27,353 bases of DNA, taken from Gyrodactylus bullatarudis (taxonomy: Eukaryota > Platyhelminthes > Monogenea > Gyrodactylidea > Gyrodactylidae). Positions 11,875 through 21,423 of the stretch are shown piece after piece (position 1 is the stretch's first letter; each line of letters opens with the position of its first letter). The notes under the pieces were generated by a model that was not told where the DNA came from, made no database searches, and saw only the letters and a list, made by a program, of their open reading frames with translations. A program made the translations under genes and the position numbers. The stretch spans positions 61,049 to 88,401 of the forward strand of contig SSNU01000066.1 of assembly GCA_012064415.1 (NCBI GenBank), given 5' to 3'.

Positions 11875-12103
11875 GGACAATTAAACGAATTTAGTGAAGA
11901 GCAATACAAAATTAGTAAAAATTTGACAAAATTAGAAGAGAGTTGATCGTAATTGAAAAAGGGAGAAGACAAAAAAGTGGACAATTATACGAATTTAGAA
12001 AAACAGTTTTTCGTTTTTAAGCGAATAGTGTTCAAAATTAGTGAAATGAGATAATTACAGGTTACCTTTTATACAAAACTAGTGGACAGCTTTACATTTT
12101 TAG
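11875..12103. repeat. subterminal repeats inside the element arm
   Basis: GGACAATTAAACGAATTTAG at 11875-11894 recurs with one change at 11979-11998 and in degenerate form at 12084-12103 (GGACAGCTTTACATTTTTAG), spaced 104 and 105 bases. Heptamers AAATTAG/AATTTAG occur at 11867, 11888, 11909, 11929, 11992 and 12035. Mirrored in the right arm. Candidate transposase-binding sites. Confidence 0.5.
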
Positions 12104-12122
12104 GCGATTTTTTTTCGTTATT

Positions 12123-12908
12123 NNNNNNNNNNNNNNNNNNNNNNNNNNNNNNNNNNNNNNNNNNNNNNNNNNNNNNNNNNNNNNNNNNNNNNNNNNNNNN
12201 NNNNNNNNNNNNNNNNNNNNNNNNNNNNNNNNNNNNNNNNNNNNNNNNNNNNNNNNNNNNNNNNNNNNNNNNNNNNNNNNNNNNNNNNNNNNNNNNNNNN
12301 NNNNNNNNNNNNNNNNNNNNNNNNNNNNNNNNNNNNNNNNNNNNNNNNNNNNNNNNNNNNNNNNNNNNNNNNNNNNNNNNNNNNNNNNNNNNNNNNNNNN
12401 NNNNNNNNNNNNNNNNNNNNNNNNNNNNNNNNNNNNNNNNNNNNNNNNNNNNNNNNNNNNNNNNNNNNNNNNNNNNNNNNNNNNNNNNNNNNNNNNNNNN
12501 NNNNNNNNNNNNNNNNNNNNNNNNNNNNNNNNNNNNNNNNNNNNNNNNNNNNNNNNNNNNNNNNNNNNNNNNNNNNNNNNNNNNNNNNNNNNNNNNNNNN
12601 NNNNNNNNNNNNNNNNNNNNNNNNNNNNNNNNNNNNNNNNNNNNNNNNNNNNNNNNNNNNNNNNNNNNNNNNNNNNNNNNNNNNNNNNNNNNNNNNNNNN
12701 NNNNNNNNNNNNNNNNNNNNNNNNNNNNNNNNNNNNNNNNNNNNNNNNNNNNNNNNNNNNNNNNNNNNNNNNNNNNNNNNNNNNNNNNNNNNNNNNNNNN
12801 NNNNNNNNNNNNNNNNNNNNNNNNNNNNNNNNNNNNNNNNNNNNNNNNNNNNNNNNNNNNNNNNNNNNNNNNNNNNNNNNNNNNNNNNNNNNNNNNNNNN
12901 NNNNNNNN
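12123..12908. other. assembly gap (786 N)
   Basis: Unbroken run of N between the two inverted arms. Both arms stop at exactly the same internal base (..CGTTATT), so the assembler broke at the same k-mer on each side. Confidence 0.99.
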
Positions 12909-13180
12909 AATAACGAAAAAAAATCGCCTAAAAATGTAAAGCTGTCCACTAGTTTTGTATAAAAGGTAACCTGTAATTATCTCATTTCACTAATTTTGAA
13001 CACTATTCGCTTAAAAACGAAAAACTGTTTTTCTAAATTCGTATAATTGTCCACTTTTTTGTCTTCTCCCTTTTTCAATTACGATCAACTCTCTTCTAAT
13101 TTTGTCAAATTTTTACTAATTTTGTATTGCTCTTCACTAAATTCGTTTAATTGTCCTCTAATTTCGTCGGATGACTGTAA

Positions 13181-16100
13181 GGGTTTTTATAAGGGTAAAA
13201 ACCCCAGGACTAATTGTATTAGGGCAACACAAAATATTTTTTTCCCAAACAACTTTTCGGGCGATACGCTAATTTGGACGTTTTCACACAGAATATTATT
13301 ATAAATTTAATTCAAAAGTTTTATTGTTATGATACCCATAAATCATATTTTCCCAAAATTCTTCCGCAAAGTTGAAGATTGTTCAAAAAATTGAATAATC
13401 GTAGTAAAATTCATTCAAAATTTGTTGGCGGGGATTTAAAAATTGTAATTAACAAAATTTAATAATTCGAGAGGATTTTTTTCTTAAAATTTAATTCTAT
13501 GTCAAATGAGCAAATGACCGAAAAAGTTTGGAATAATTTAGTTTCCAATTCTATGCATAATCATCTGAGAACAAGTTCTACTTCAGCTCGAGTATTCAAC
13601 TGTATGGAAGGTATAATGTTTCATTTATTTTTCAATTATTTCATTGAAATGTAATTTAATTTTGATTAGACTTTTCAAAAAGCGCCATCTCATCTAGCTG
13701 GAAATTTGAACCAATAGGAATTTGGCCAACAGTTTCTTTGAATATTTTCAAAAAACTCACTTGAGTCTGACCTTCTTGGCTAATTGTCTACCACGTTCTT
13801 GATAAAAGGATGAATATTTCTTCATTTTAATACTTTTCACTAGTCCCATATTAAAGTGTAGCTTTTAGCAAATAAATTAGAAATATTATAAATTCTTCTA
13901 AATGTCTTGAAAATTATAATGGCTAGTCCCTTTATCATTGGCCAGTTTAAATTTGAAAGGGTTGAGTGTTCCTGCAACTTCATTAGTTATTCATTAAGTT
14001 TATAGAGTTGGTGAATACATATGTAAATTAAATTGTCCTTGTACGTTTGTTTACAATGGAAAAAGTGAATCAAAATAATATTACTTTCAAAAAGATTATC
14101 GTAACTTTGATTATTTTTGTCAATTACTTGCTTGAGTATATAAAGTATAGTTGATTTCGAGGTGTATTCGTTATTTATTAAAATTTTTGAAAGTATCATC
14201 AATTTGAACGGATCTTGGAGCATTTTCGAGCAGTAAAAATGATCGAAAAATAGGTAGACTTTCGCTCGATATTATAGTGTTTCCTAAAATATCTACGAGC
14301 ACTTTGTTTTTATTGTTTAAATCAACAAAAGATTTCTTAGTTTGTCTGAAGAAAATTTTTTTCGAATTTTTTTTCTTGAATCTGTGAAAGTATGCCGTTT
14401 GAAACGGTTTCCAAGAATTTTTTATACTCATCGAAATTCAGAACAACAAATATGGAGAGAGAAAATATTTAATGATGCAGTTCCAAGTCTGGTGATAAAA
14501 ATATTCTTTATTTCATCAGAGATAATTGAGATTTCTATTTTGATGTTGGGACAGAAATTATTTGTTAATAAGTCTGTGTGTCCCAAACTGTAATCCTTCT
14601 TTAATATCAGGATTATTTTATTTTATGCTGGTAAATGACAATAAGAATTGTCGATACAGTTTCCAATATGAACGATATTGATCAAGTATCAAGAGTTTAT
14701 ATTTTATTTCGAATACTCTCAAGATAATTAAGTAAAGAGCAGATCAGTTATAAATGCTTGATTAATTTACTTGTCTGGTTTTTTTTTGATCTTTAACGAC
14801 TCATATCCTCAATAATCAATTGATCTCTTTATAAAATATTTAAAATTTAAACATTGATCATTTTAATTAGACCAGTTTAAACAAATATCAAACTTAAATA
14901 TATACCTCATTGTGCTGAGAAAATTAGTTTCGCTTTGAAAATGATCGAGATCCAGAAATTTGATTTCTTGTTCAATTTGAAAAAAAAAATTAATCTGGAG
15001 TCCAACATTCAGATCGAATAACCCTACTGAAATTCGGTTACTGTATATTAGACTTGGACGTAATTTTGCAAAGTTACCTAAATCACCCATCTATGAAATC
15101 TGTATATGAAAAAACTATATGAAGTATTTAATTATAATCCCACCAAATTTCGCTTCAAAATACCTTTCCATGCTTCTGGAATAAGATAAACAAAATTGTG
15201 AAAATTTTCAAATTTGGAACGTTTTTTATCGTTTTATATTCATAATTTTAACTTGAATTCACATTATTTCTTTTTTGATGTGTCAGTCAGATTTATATAC
15301 AATTTTTGGGGCATATATTCTTTAAAATTTTATTTTTTCAAAATTATTTTTCTTCTTATCTTAAAAGTGGGCCTCATGATCTAGGTACCATAAAATCTTG
15401 ATCTAGTTCAATTTCAATGAAAAAATTGGGAATTTTGTAAAAATCCTAAATTCCGATCTTTATATAAACTATTCAGGCGTACATAAAATAATATGAACTT
15501 AATAAAAACTTAAGAAATAAAAATTTATCAAAGAATATCGCTTTTATCTATTTCTTAATTATTTTTTTTTTCATGATGAAAATTGCGAAAATATTAAATT
15601 TTTCATTTCAAACCTGTAGGTCATAGATTTTTGCAATCTCTATGGCCACATTCGAATTCTTTGTCTAATTTTGATCCCAACTATTATCGCTTAACTGCTT
15701 CAAATCTCTGAAATCGAAAAAAATTTTGGGTACAAAAGTTGAGAAAGTGAAAATTTGGTGCATTTTCGAAATCCAAAAATTGGCCTAATATTTTGGTCAG
15801 ATTGAATTTTTTTCGAATATCCACATCTTATTAGCTAATTCCATTTTGGAATTCAACGAAATTATTTTTTCCTGTGAATTCCGGAGAAACATTACGTTTT
15901 TTGTAAAAATAGTAAATTCTCATCTTCATGTCAACTAGGTTTATTTGAAATCATGACTTATGACTCGAATTATCTATCGAATATGAGCTGATATTTAATT
16001 TCATTATTTTCATAATTGATAACAAAGTGAATCTTATTTTAAAAATACTATTGTACTTTATCGTTCTATAAAGATCACACCTGATCACTCCATGTATAAA

Positions 16101-16270
16101 AGAGATTTGATACCTTCCTCTTCATAAGAACCATCTCTCTGGAACTTTATGTTGTTCTTCAAATTTTGATAATAAAAGATCAATGAGTGTATTTTTATCT
16201 ATAGTTAAGTAAGCAAATTTAAATCTACAGAAGGCTTGTTATTTTAAAAATAACTTTTAAGTTTCCTCGA
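13181..16270. other. intergenic stretch between the GGT copies, no recognised gene
   Basis: Apart from the repeat fragments at 15340-15942, I recognise nothing. Minus-strand open frames cluster at 14863-15090 (starting MGDLGNFAKLRPSLIYSN, ending near an AG|GTATAT donor), about 14435-14630 and 14171-14431 (starting MSIKNSWKPFQTAYFH). They do not join by clear splice sites and match no family I know; the plus strand is equally open at 14342-14593. They could be a decayed or unknown gene. The first exon of GGT copy A should lie here or in 11059-11853. Confidence 0.3.
15638..15942 (+). repeat. dispersed ~305-bp repeat, copy 2
   Basis: Same family and orientation as 1857-2167. A second fragment of the foldback family lies just left at about 15340-15480 (GGGCCTCATGATCTAGGTAC, AAAATCTTGATCTAG), so the pair may be one decayed element. 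Confidence 0.6.
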
Positions 16271-16275
16271 TTCTG

Positions 16276-16328
16276 ATTGGTCCATGCATTTAACGAATGA
16301 GAGTAAAGCTAAATTTGCCATATATAAA
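16276..16328 (+). promoter_or_regulatory. candidate RNA polymerase II promoter (inverted CCAAT box plus TATA box)
   Basis: GATTGG (inverted CCAAT) at 16275-16280 and TATATAAA at 16321-16328, followed about 30 bases later by pyrimidine-rich TTCATCTCTTCTC, a plausible initiation zone. An open frame with a signal-peptide-like start begins at 16457. TATA-like strings are common in AT-rich DNA; the pairing with CCAAT, an ATG frame and a strong splice donor is what supports it. Confidence 0.35.
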
Positions 16329-16456
16329 ACAGGGGAACTCTGGGATTTTTATTCATCTCTTCTCACTTTACGGGACTTTTACCTGTATTACAAATATAAT
16401 TAACCACTTATTTTATCTGAGAATTTATAAAAGAATTCATAAAGAAAGGCGATGCC

Positions 16457-16751
16457 ATGTTTGTTAAAAGAATAGCGCTTTACTTTGTGGCATACTCGTC
16501 AGTTTTTACGTGCCAGATTTATATACAGATAATTACAAGAAATGATGAATATATAAATGATTGTTCTTTTTTTCACCTCCTCGGAGGTGAGTGCGTGTGT
16601 ACTTCTTTTGGTATTTCTCTGTAATTTTTTATCTTGCTGATGAGTATGAACCCTAGGTAGAATTCGTGAAGAAAAATTTCATCAAGGAATAATGTATGTT
16701 GATAGTTTGAGAAAGGTAACGAAAATTAATAAAATAGTTTTATTCTTATAA
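16457..16751 (+). CDS. possible small secreted peptide, two exons (16457-16586, 16657-16751)
   Basis: Not a recognised family. Exon 1 encodes 43 residues starting MFVKRIALYFVAYSS, a basic start followed by a hydrophobic run ending near FTC, which looks like a signal peptide; the mature part would begin with QIYIQIITRND and has one Cys. Exon 1 ends at a strong donor (GGAG|GTGAGT). A 70-bp intron ending CCCTAG gives an in-phase second exon (GRIREEKFHQGIMYVDSLRK...) that stops at 16749-16751, about 74 residues in all; a GTAAC donor after LRK could instead extend the gene. It converges on GGT copy B, with stops only 10 bases apart. The acceptor has a poor pyrimidine tract. It could be chance open reading in AT-rich DNA; the promoter, signal peptide and donor together raise it above noise. 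Confidence 0.3.
16573..16590 (+). other. GC-rich hairpin over a 5' splice site
   Basis: Arms 16573-16580 and 16583-16590 (TCACCTCC / GGAGGTGA) are perfect 8-bp complements with a 2-base loop (or 7 bp with a 4-base loop). The 3' arm holds the GGAG|GTGAGT splice donor of the candidate small gene. Confidence 0.6.
16739..16744 (-). terminator. poly(A) signal of GGT copy B
   Basis: AATAAA on the minus strand, starting 18 bases past the TAA stop at 16762-16764. A plus-strand AATAAA sits beside it at 16728-16733, so the site may serve convergent transcripts. Confidence 0.6.
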
Positions 16752-16761
16752 TTTATCATAA

Positions 16762-19700
16762 TTAAAAGCCGGCAACCGAGGCTCCCTTTCTATAATCAGA
16801 ATTTGCTTTGATTTTAAATTTACTTCCATTCGGTCCAATGTATGGATTTCGCTTGGGTTCCACTTCAATGGCCACAACTGTGGAAGGGGACGTTTTGTGC
16901 AACTCTAAATTATGTCCAATTCTATGAAGATTCTTTAAGACATCCTTTTTAAAAGAGATATATAAATCAACATGAATAATTTAAAGATATCAATCAGGAT
17001 GATGTTTGCTTCAGTCGGGAATTATCGAGTTATGATGAATTATTAACTCACAGGACTGAAATTTCTCTCATATTTGACTATATTTTCTGAAGAAATGACT
17101 GGATAAAGACGATACATGTCTATTGCCTCTTTCAGGTCCATTCCCAAATAGAGATTTAAGAAAAGGACCTGTGAAATTTTGTTTTGTATCATCTCAAAAT
17201 ATCAAAGATGAATCAAGGGTACTCACATGTGTTAGTGCAGATGGGATTTTGGTACCGCCTATGGCTCCCGCAATGATTCTCAGTTGATTTTCATCCTTAT
17301 CCGTAATGATAATTGGTGAGGTTGACGAGAGGGGTCTCTTGCCAGGCTCAATTAAATTCTCTGTATTTATTGAACTCTCATCCTTTCCAAATGTATTGGC
17401 TGGTGTGCTAAAGTCATTCAATTGGTTGTTGAAAATGACACCTGTCCTCTTTCCAACAATCAATGATCCAAATCTTTATTATAGAATAACAAATTTGATT
17501 ACAAGCAGCTCTTGGAAATAATTTATAGCCTCAAGTAAAGAATCCAATAATCAAAAGTTAAGAGTTTGACAAATGATAAGAAATAAATATTATCATAACA
17601 TATTACTTTATAATAGATGCATGAAGTTTTTTCTTAGTTGAAACTAAATTCTTGGAACATTTGGAAATGGTTTGCTAAACGTCAATTTAGAAAATAACTT
17701 TATCCAAAAAATTTCAGCTCATTCAGTTATTATCAAGGATTATTTAGGGAAATAATAGTGGTTGACAGGAGTATTTTGAAAAATGCCGGGGCACATCGGA
17801 ATATTCTTGAAAAATGCCGGGACACACTGGAATAGTTTTGAAAAATTCCATGAAATCAATTGTTTTCTAAATTTCTATCTTGATGTAAGTATGCTTAGTT
17901 TTTGTCTTGATATCCTGTTGCCAAGATATTAGCAATCCATATGAGGATACGATTCTTTACATAAATAATGTCCCGGCATTTTCAAAAAAGTCATGGAATT
18001 TTTCAAATAGTGTCAGAAACTCATGGCATTTTTCAAAAATATAACCGAATAAAATAAAAACTACGATCACGAGTCCAGGGACTTGATAAAATTTTAATTC
18101 AATATAATATGACTACAATTGTAATTGTTAAGTTAATCTTTATACAAATTATTTTTCTCTGAGTAAGCTGCATTTGAAGAGCTTGATCTGTAATGGGGGC
18201 ATAATTTTTTGGATAAACCTTCGTATTTTTAAAATGTTAAGAGTTCAGAAAGAAGTATTTAAAAATTACTCAAATGCAGCAAGATGAAAATTGTAAAATT
18301 AATTTACGGATAATTTATGGTTGACGTAGAGGAGCAAGCATTTCCAAAGTGATCTAATACGGTAACTTGGCCAGTACCTTGATCTCCATGGTTCTTATCT
18401 AAAATCGTTTCTGAAACAATACTGTCGACAATTTTTTCTTTCATTTTCTTGGCAAATACTGCATCTTTTGTCTTACTAATGGCCTATAATAGATGGTTAA
18501 ATTGAATTTCCAATAATGAAAAACCGATAGATAATTCTTTATTAACTCAGTAAAACCGACCGTCATGATTGAGAAAAAAATTCTGATAGAAATACAGTTA
18601 AGATTTCGGTCAGTGTTAAGAATAGGTTTGTTTTTCTATTATATTTGAGAGTTATTGGGGCATCCAAAAATATGCCAATTTTTTCCGAATATATTCTAGG
18701 TTCAAACCCTCCCACACCGGGCACATTGAACACTCTTTCTCTGTTCCCTTGTTTGTAAAAATCCTTTCTATGAATAAATATAAATGTTTCAATTTCAAAA
18801 AAATCTCTCTAAAATTTGTTAACAAGCTAATCACTTGTGTTGATTTTTAGATGATCTTTGAATATGCTTAGAAACTAAACAGAAGTCATCATAAAACTTT
18901 CAATTAAAATATAAGATTTCAAACTTTAGTTTTTGTGTTAAGAGTCTTAACTTAAGACTATTCACTAGAAAGTGACGAATAAAAAGCTCTTATTTCTTAT
19001 TGGATGATCTAAAAACTCATTTAAAGTGAAAAACTCTATAGACAATCCTTCATTATCTGAACAATCTATTGGAAACACGATTAAATATTAGTTACTATAC
19101 ACAAAATGAGAGAAGGCTTGTGTCTTTCATTCAATAGTCTGATTATATTCATGTTGGCATCAAGATTGTCTAAAAAAATTCTTTATTCACTAAGGCTGAA
19201 GATAATCAAAAATATAACTTATTACTTTAGAGTATCTTGATAAATAAAAAATTTATCAAATTTTCTATCATAAATTGTGATTCATAATTCACCTGAGCCG
19301 AGCGATATTTAAATTTCATCTACCTCTAACCTTTTATTATAATATTGTTCAAAGTTAATTCAAAACAAATAACGATTTTTCAAATAGAATTCTTCCATTG
19401 TTTTATGATGTGATGTCATAACTAGTTATTAATTCTTGTAGATTTGGTTATAAGAAAAGGCTTGATCTGACAAAAAGCACCCTAAGACTGTATTGATTCT
19501 AAAAGTTAGCTTACCTCTTGTGTTTTTTCATTATCACGAAACGTCAAATCTGTAAAATCTCTTTTTAAATTTAATCCAACCTTCATTGCTTCGAGGAAAC
19601 GATGATAAAAAGCAGTTGAAGTTCCACACTTTTCGAAAATATTTTCATGAGTATAGTTGTAATCTTTATTGGAAAAGTCAATGTTTAAGAATTAATTTGT

Positions 19701-21421
19701 TCAAGAATTTGAAAATGAATAATAATGTCAACAAAAATTAAATTAATAAATATGGGGCTACTTCAGAGTATTTACAACAAAATAAAAATTATCTTTTATA
19801 ATAGTTTCCATCAATAAGTTTCGGATATCTTAACTTACGAGCCAATATATTCATAACCAAACCTATGATTGTACCAGAACTAGGAGGCCCAACTGCATGC
19901 AGTACCAAATTATCCCTTTGGTATTTACTCTTGATTAAATCGATTTTCTCAGATTTCCCCAAAACAGGCTTTGCATTAGCTATTTCTTCAGGAGTAATGG
20001 AGACACCAAAATCATTCAAGTCTCTAGAAAATGTGTAAGAGTCGTTATTATTCAATATTTTTTTTTTCTTACTAAATGTAGAAATTTAAGCCTATGATCT
20101 TTTCCTATATTGTATGTGAAAAATACATAAGTAGGTTAAATTAATGTGTCCTTTTCATAGATGTGATTAACCATTATCTACTTAGAAGTAGGTGTATAAA
20201 ACAGTTACAGAAATGTAAAGCTAGTTGACATATAGATGGGAATTCACCATATTTATAAAAACTCCGGATAGTAGTCAGGAATTCATATTAGATTTTTTTT
20301 AATAATCTTTTCTAGTTTAAAAAACTTACCAGGTCTAGAAATATTTCACAAAGCGATAAAAATTAAATTCATAACCATAAAGAAGAGTATGTTATGAGAT
20401 CATCTTACTTTGCCAAAAGATCGTTGATCGAATTGGCTGGGCCACTTTGCCACATTTGCTCTGGATGATCTCGGATTTGTTCCAGGAATTTAACGAAATT
20501 ATTCCTTGGCATAAACTCTCCTACTTTATAAGTTTCATTGGTCATTGGATTGTAAATCATCTCTCTGTATTAAGAGAATTTCAATTTAATGTCTTACTTG
20601 AAGTTTTTAAGGTATCTGAATAATATTTTATGAATTACTTAAAATAAAGTTACGGATAATCCTTCTCCAAAATTTTCCCAAAGTAATGCTTTTCTTTGAG
20701 AGTACGTTCCATTACATTAAAGACAGGTGTACCATTGCTAATTAGTTTTATGGTAGGATCAATTAATTCCTTCCATAAACCTGGAGTGCCATATTTCTGG
20801 TAAAGTAAGTGGAGACCTTTCATCTCCAATGGAATACCAATTGACAAAGGACCTTGGGTATGTTAATTGATCAGGCTTACCAAAGTTCTTATCATCTTCT
20901 GTCATGTCCTTGTACATATTTGTACTTGTATAAGCAGGTGCTACTTCACGGGCATTAATTGTAAAGGTATCTTTTGCCCGGCTAAAAAAATTTTTCTTAA
21001 ATTTATTCACTAACCTATCATAACAAATTGCCATAAAGCCTCCACCAATTCCAGAGCTCATACTATTTATTGCATTGATGCACATTTGTGTAGCAATAAG
21101 CGCATCAAAGGCTGTACCATTACGGGCCATTAGGATAAAACTGTAATATTATCTTAATTATTTCTTTACTTTCCGAATTGTGAGCACGAATCGGCATCTG
21201 AAGCTACAGCAGCATAATCATAGAGCCCTTCATTCGAATAACTTCTCGGTATACGAACACAATCCACTTGAAAAGTTTAGCATTACTATATAGAAATCTA
21301 CCTCTTGTTCTACCTTGAGGATATTAGATAGTTTAAATTACTTTTTATTGCTATGACAATGATTAGGGAAACGATGATCAACGAAAATACTGATGTCAAT
21401 CCAAGAAGTCCTCGTTGATTT
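16762..21421 (-). CDS. GGT: gamma-glutamyltranspeptidase, copy B (12 exons seen; first exon missing)
   Basis: Paralogue of copy A, same role. Exons in transcript order: 21342-21421, 21170-21266, 21015-21140, 20881-20981, 20654-20852, 20409-20564, 19839-20023, 19515-19663, 18308-18483, 17227-17473, 17052-17168, 16762-16944 (1816 nt, about 605 codons; human GGT1 is 569). The first exon seen holds a single hydrophobic segment beginning LLGLTS, followed by YAAVASDADSCSQFG, SSGIGGGFMAICYDS, INAREVAP, VGPPSSGTIIG, STSTIN, FNNQLNDF, KRPLSSTSP, GAIGGTK, and the C-terminus SDYRKGASVAGF, aligning with the RKGG..AG tail of animal GGTs. The processing Thr is at 18373-18375 in QGTGQVTVLD; the usual His two residues on is Gln. 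The intron between 20409 and 20023 (385 bp), that between 19515 and 18483 (1031 bp) and that between 18308 and 17473 (834 bp, holding a small inverted repeat) are the only long ones. The last exon is followed by AATAAA 18 bases downstream. The start codon lies in an unidentified exon upstream of 21421. Confidence 0.93.
17771..18040. repeat. inverted repeat built from 31-bp tandem units
   Basis: Three units spaced 31 bases (17776, 17807, 17838) share TTGAAAAATGCCGGG, the third decayed to TTGAAAAATTCC; inverted relatives follow at 17969-17985 (TGTCCCGGCATTTTCAA), 17993-18007 and 18023-18037. It lies in the 834-bp intron of GGT copy B. Probably a small foldback element. Confidence 0.55.
20853..20880 (-). 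other. 28-bp intron in GGT copy B
   Basis: GTAAGC to ACCCAAG, 28 bases, with a branch-like ATTAAC inside. Not a multiple of three: the GGT reading moves from one frame to another exactly across it (..DDKNFG | GPLSIGIPLEMKG..). Copy A has a 1192-bp intron at the same codon and phase. No other AG fits. Confidence 0.9.
20982..21014 (-). other. 33-bp intron in GGT copy B
   Basis: GTTAGT to TTTTTTTAG, 33 bases. It interrupts a Ser codon after ICYD. It is a multiple of three with no stop, so it could be translated as an 11-residue basic insert. However, copy A has an intron at exactly this codon and phase (2286 bp), and removing it restores the spacing between the GGG loop and NAREVAP seen in GGTs. 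Confidence 0.78.
21141..21169 (-). other. 29-bp intron in GGT copy B
   Basis: GT (GTAAAG) to AG (ATTACAG), 29 bases. The upstream exon ends in the CSQFG block and the downstream exon opens just before MARNG; joining them keeps the GGT frame and the order of the human protein, while read-through shifts frame. Copy A has an intron at the same codon and phase (1647 bp). Confidence 0.88.
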
Positions 21422-21423
21422 CT

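Larger units (their letters stand above)
11854..13177. mobile_element. DNA element with 269-bp perfect inverted arms, TAA target duplication, interior unsequenced
   Basis: Left arm 11854-12122 starts CAGTCATCCGACGAAATTAG; right arm 12909-13177 is its exact reverse complement as far as I can read. Both flanks carry TAA (11851-11853 and 13178-13180), which fits a 3-bp duplication as in PIF/Harbinger-type elements; terminal CAG is also seen in other superfamilies. The interior is all N (786), so no transposase can be assigned and autonomy is unknown. Apparent long open frames across this stretch on both strands are artefacts of the N run. Confidence 0.75.

Noticed and set aside
12082..12949. 285-codon open frames on both strands spanning the gap
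   Set aside because: They consist almost entirely of N. The identical ends on both strands come from the inverted arms.
14171..15090. Cluster of minus-strand frames as exons of an unknown gene
   Set aside because: The frames overlap in different phases without credible splice sites, and the plus strand is open too; no family recognised.
17306..17521. Plus-strand 71-codon frame
   Set aside because: Antisense shadow of a GGT copy B exon.
20982..21014. Reading the 33 bp as coding (11-residue basic insert)
   Set aside because: Copy A has an intron at the same codon and phase, and removing the 33 bp gives GGT-like spacing. Kept as an alternative only.
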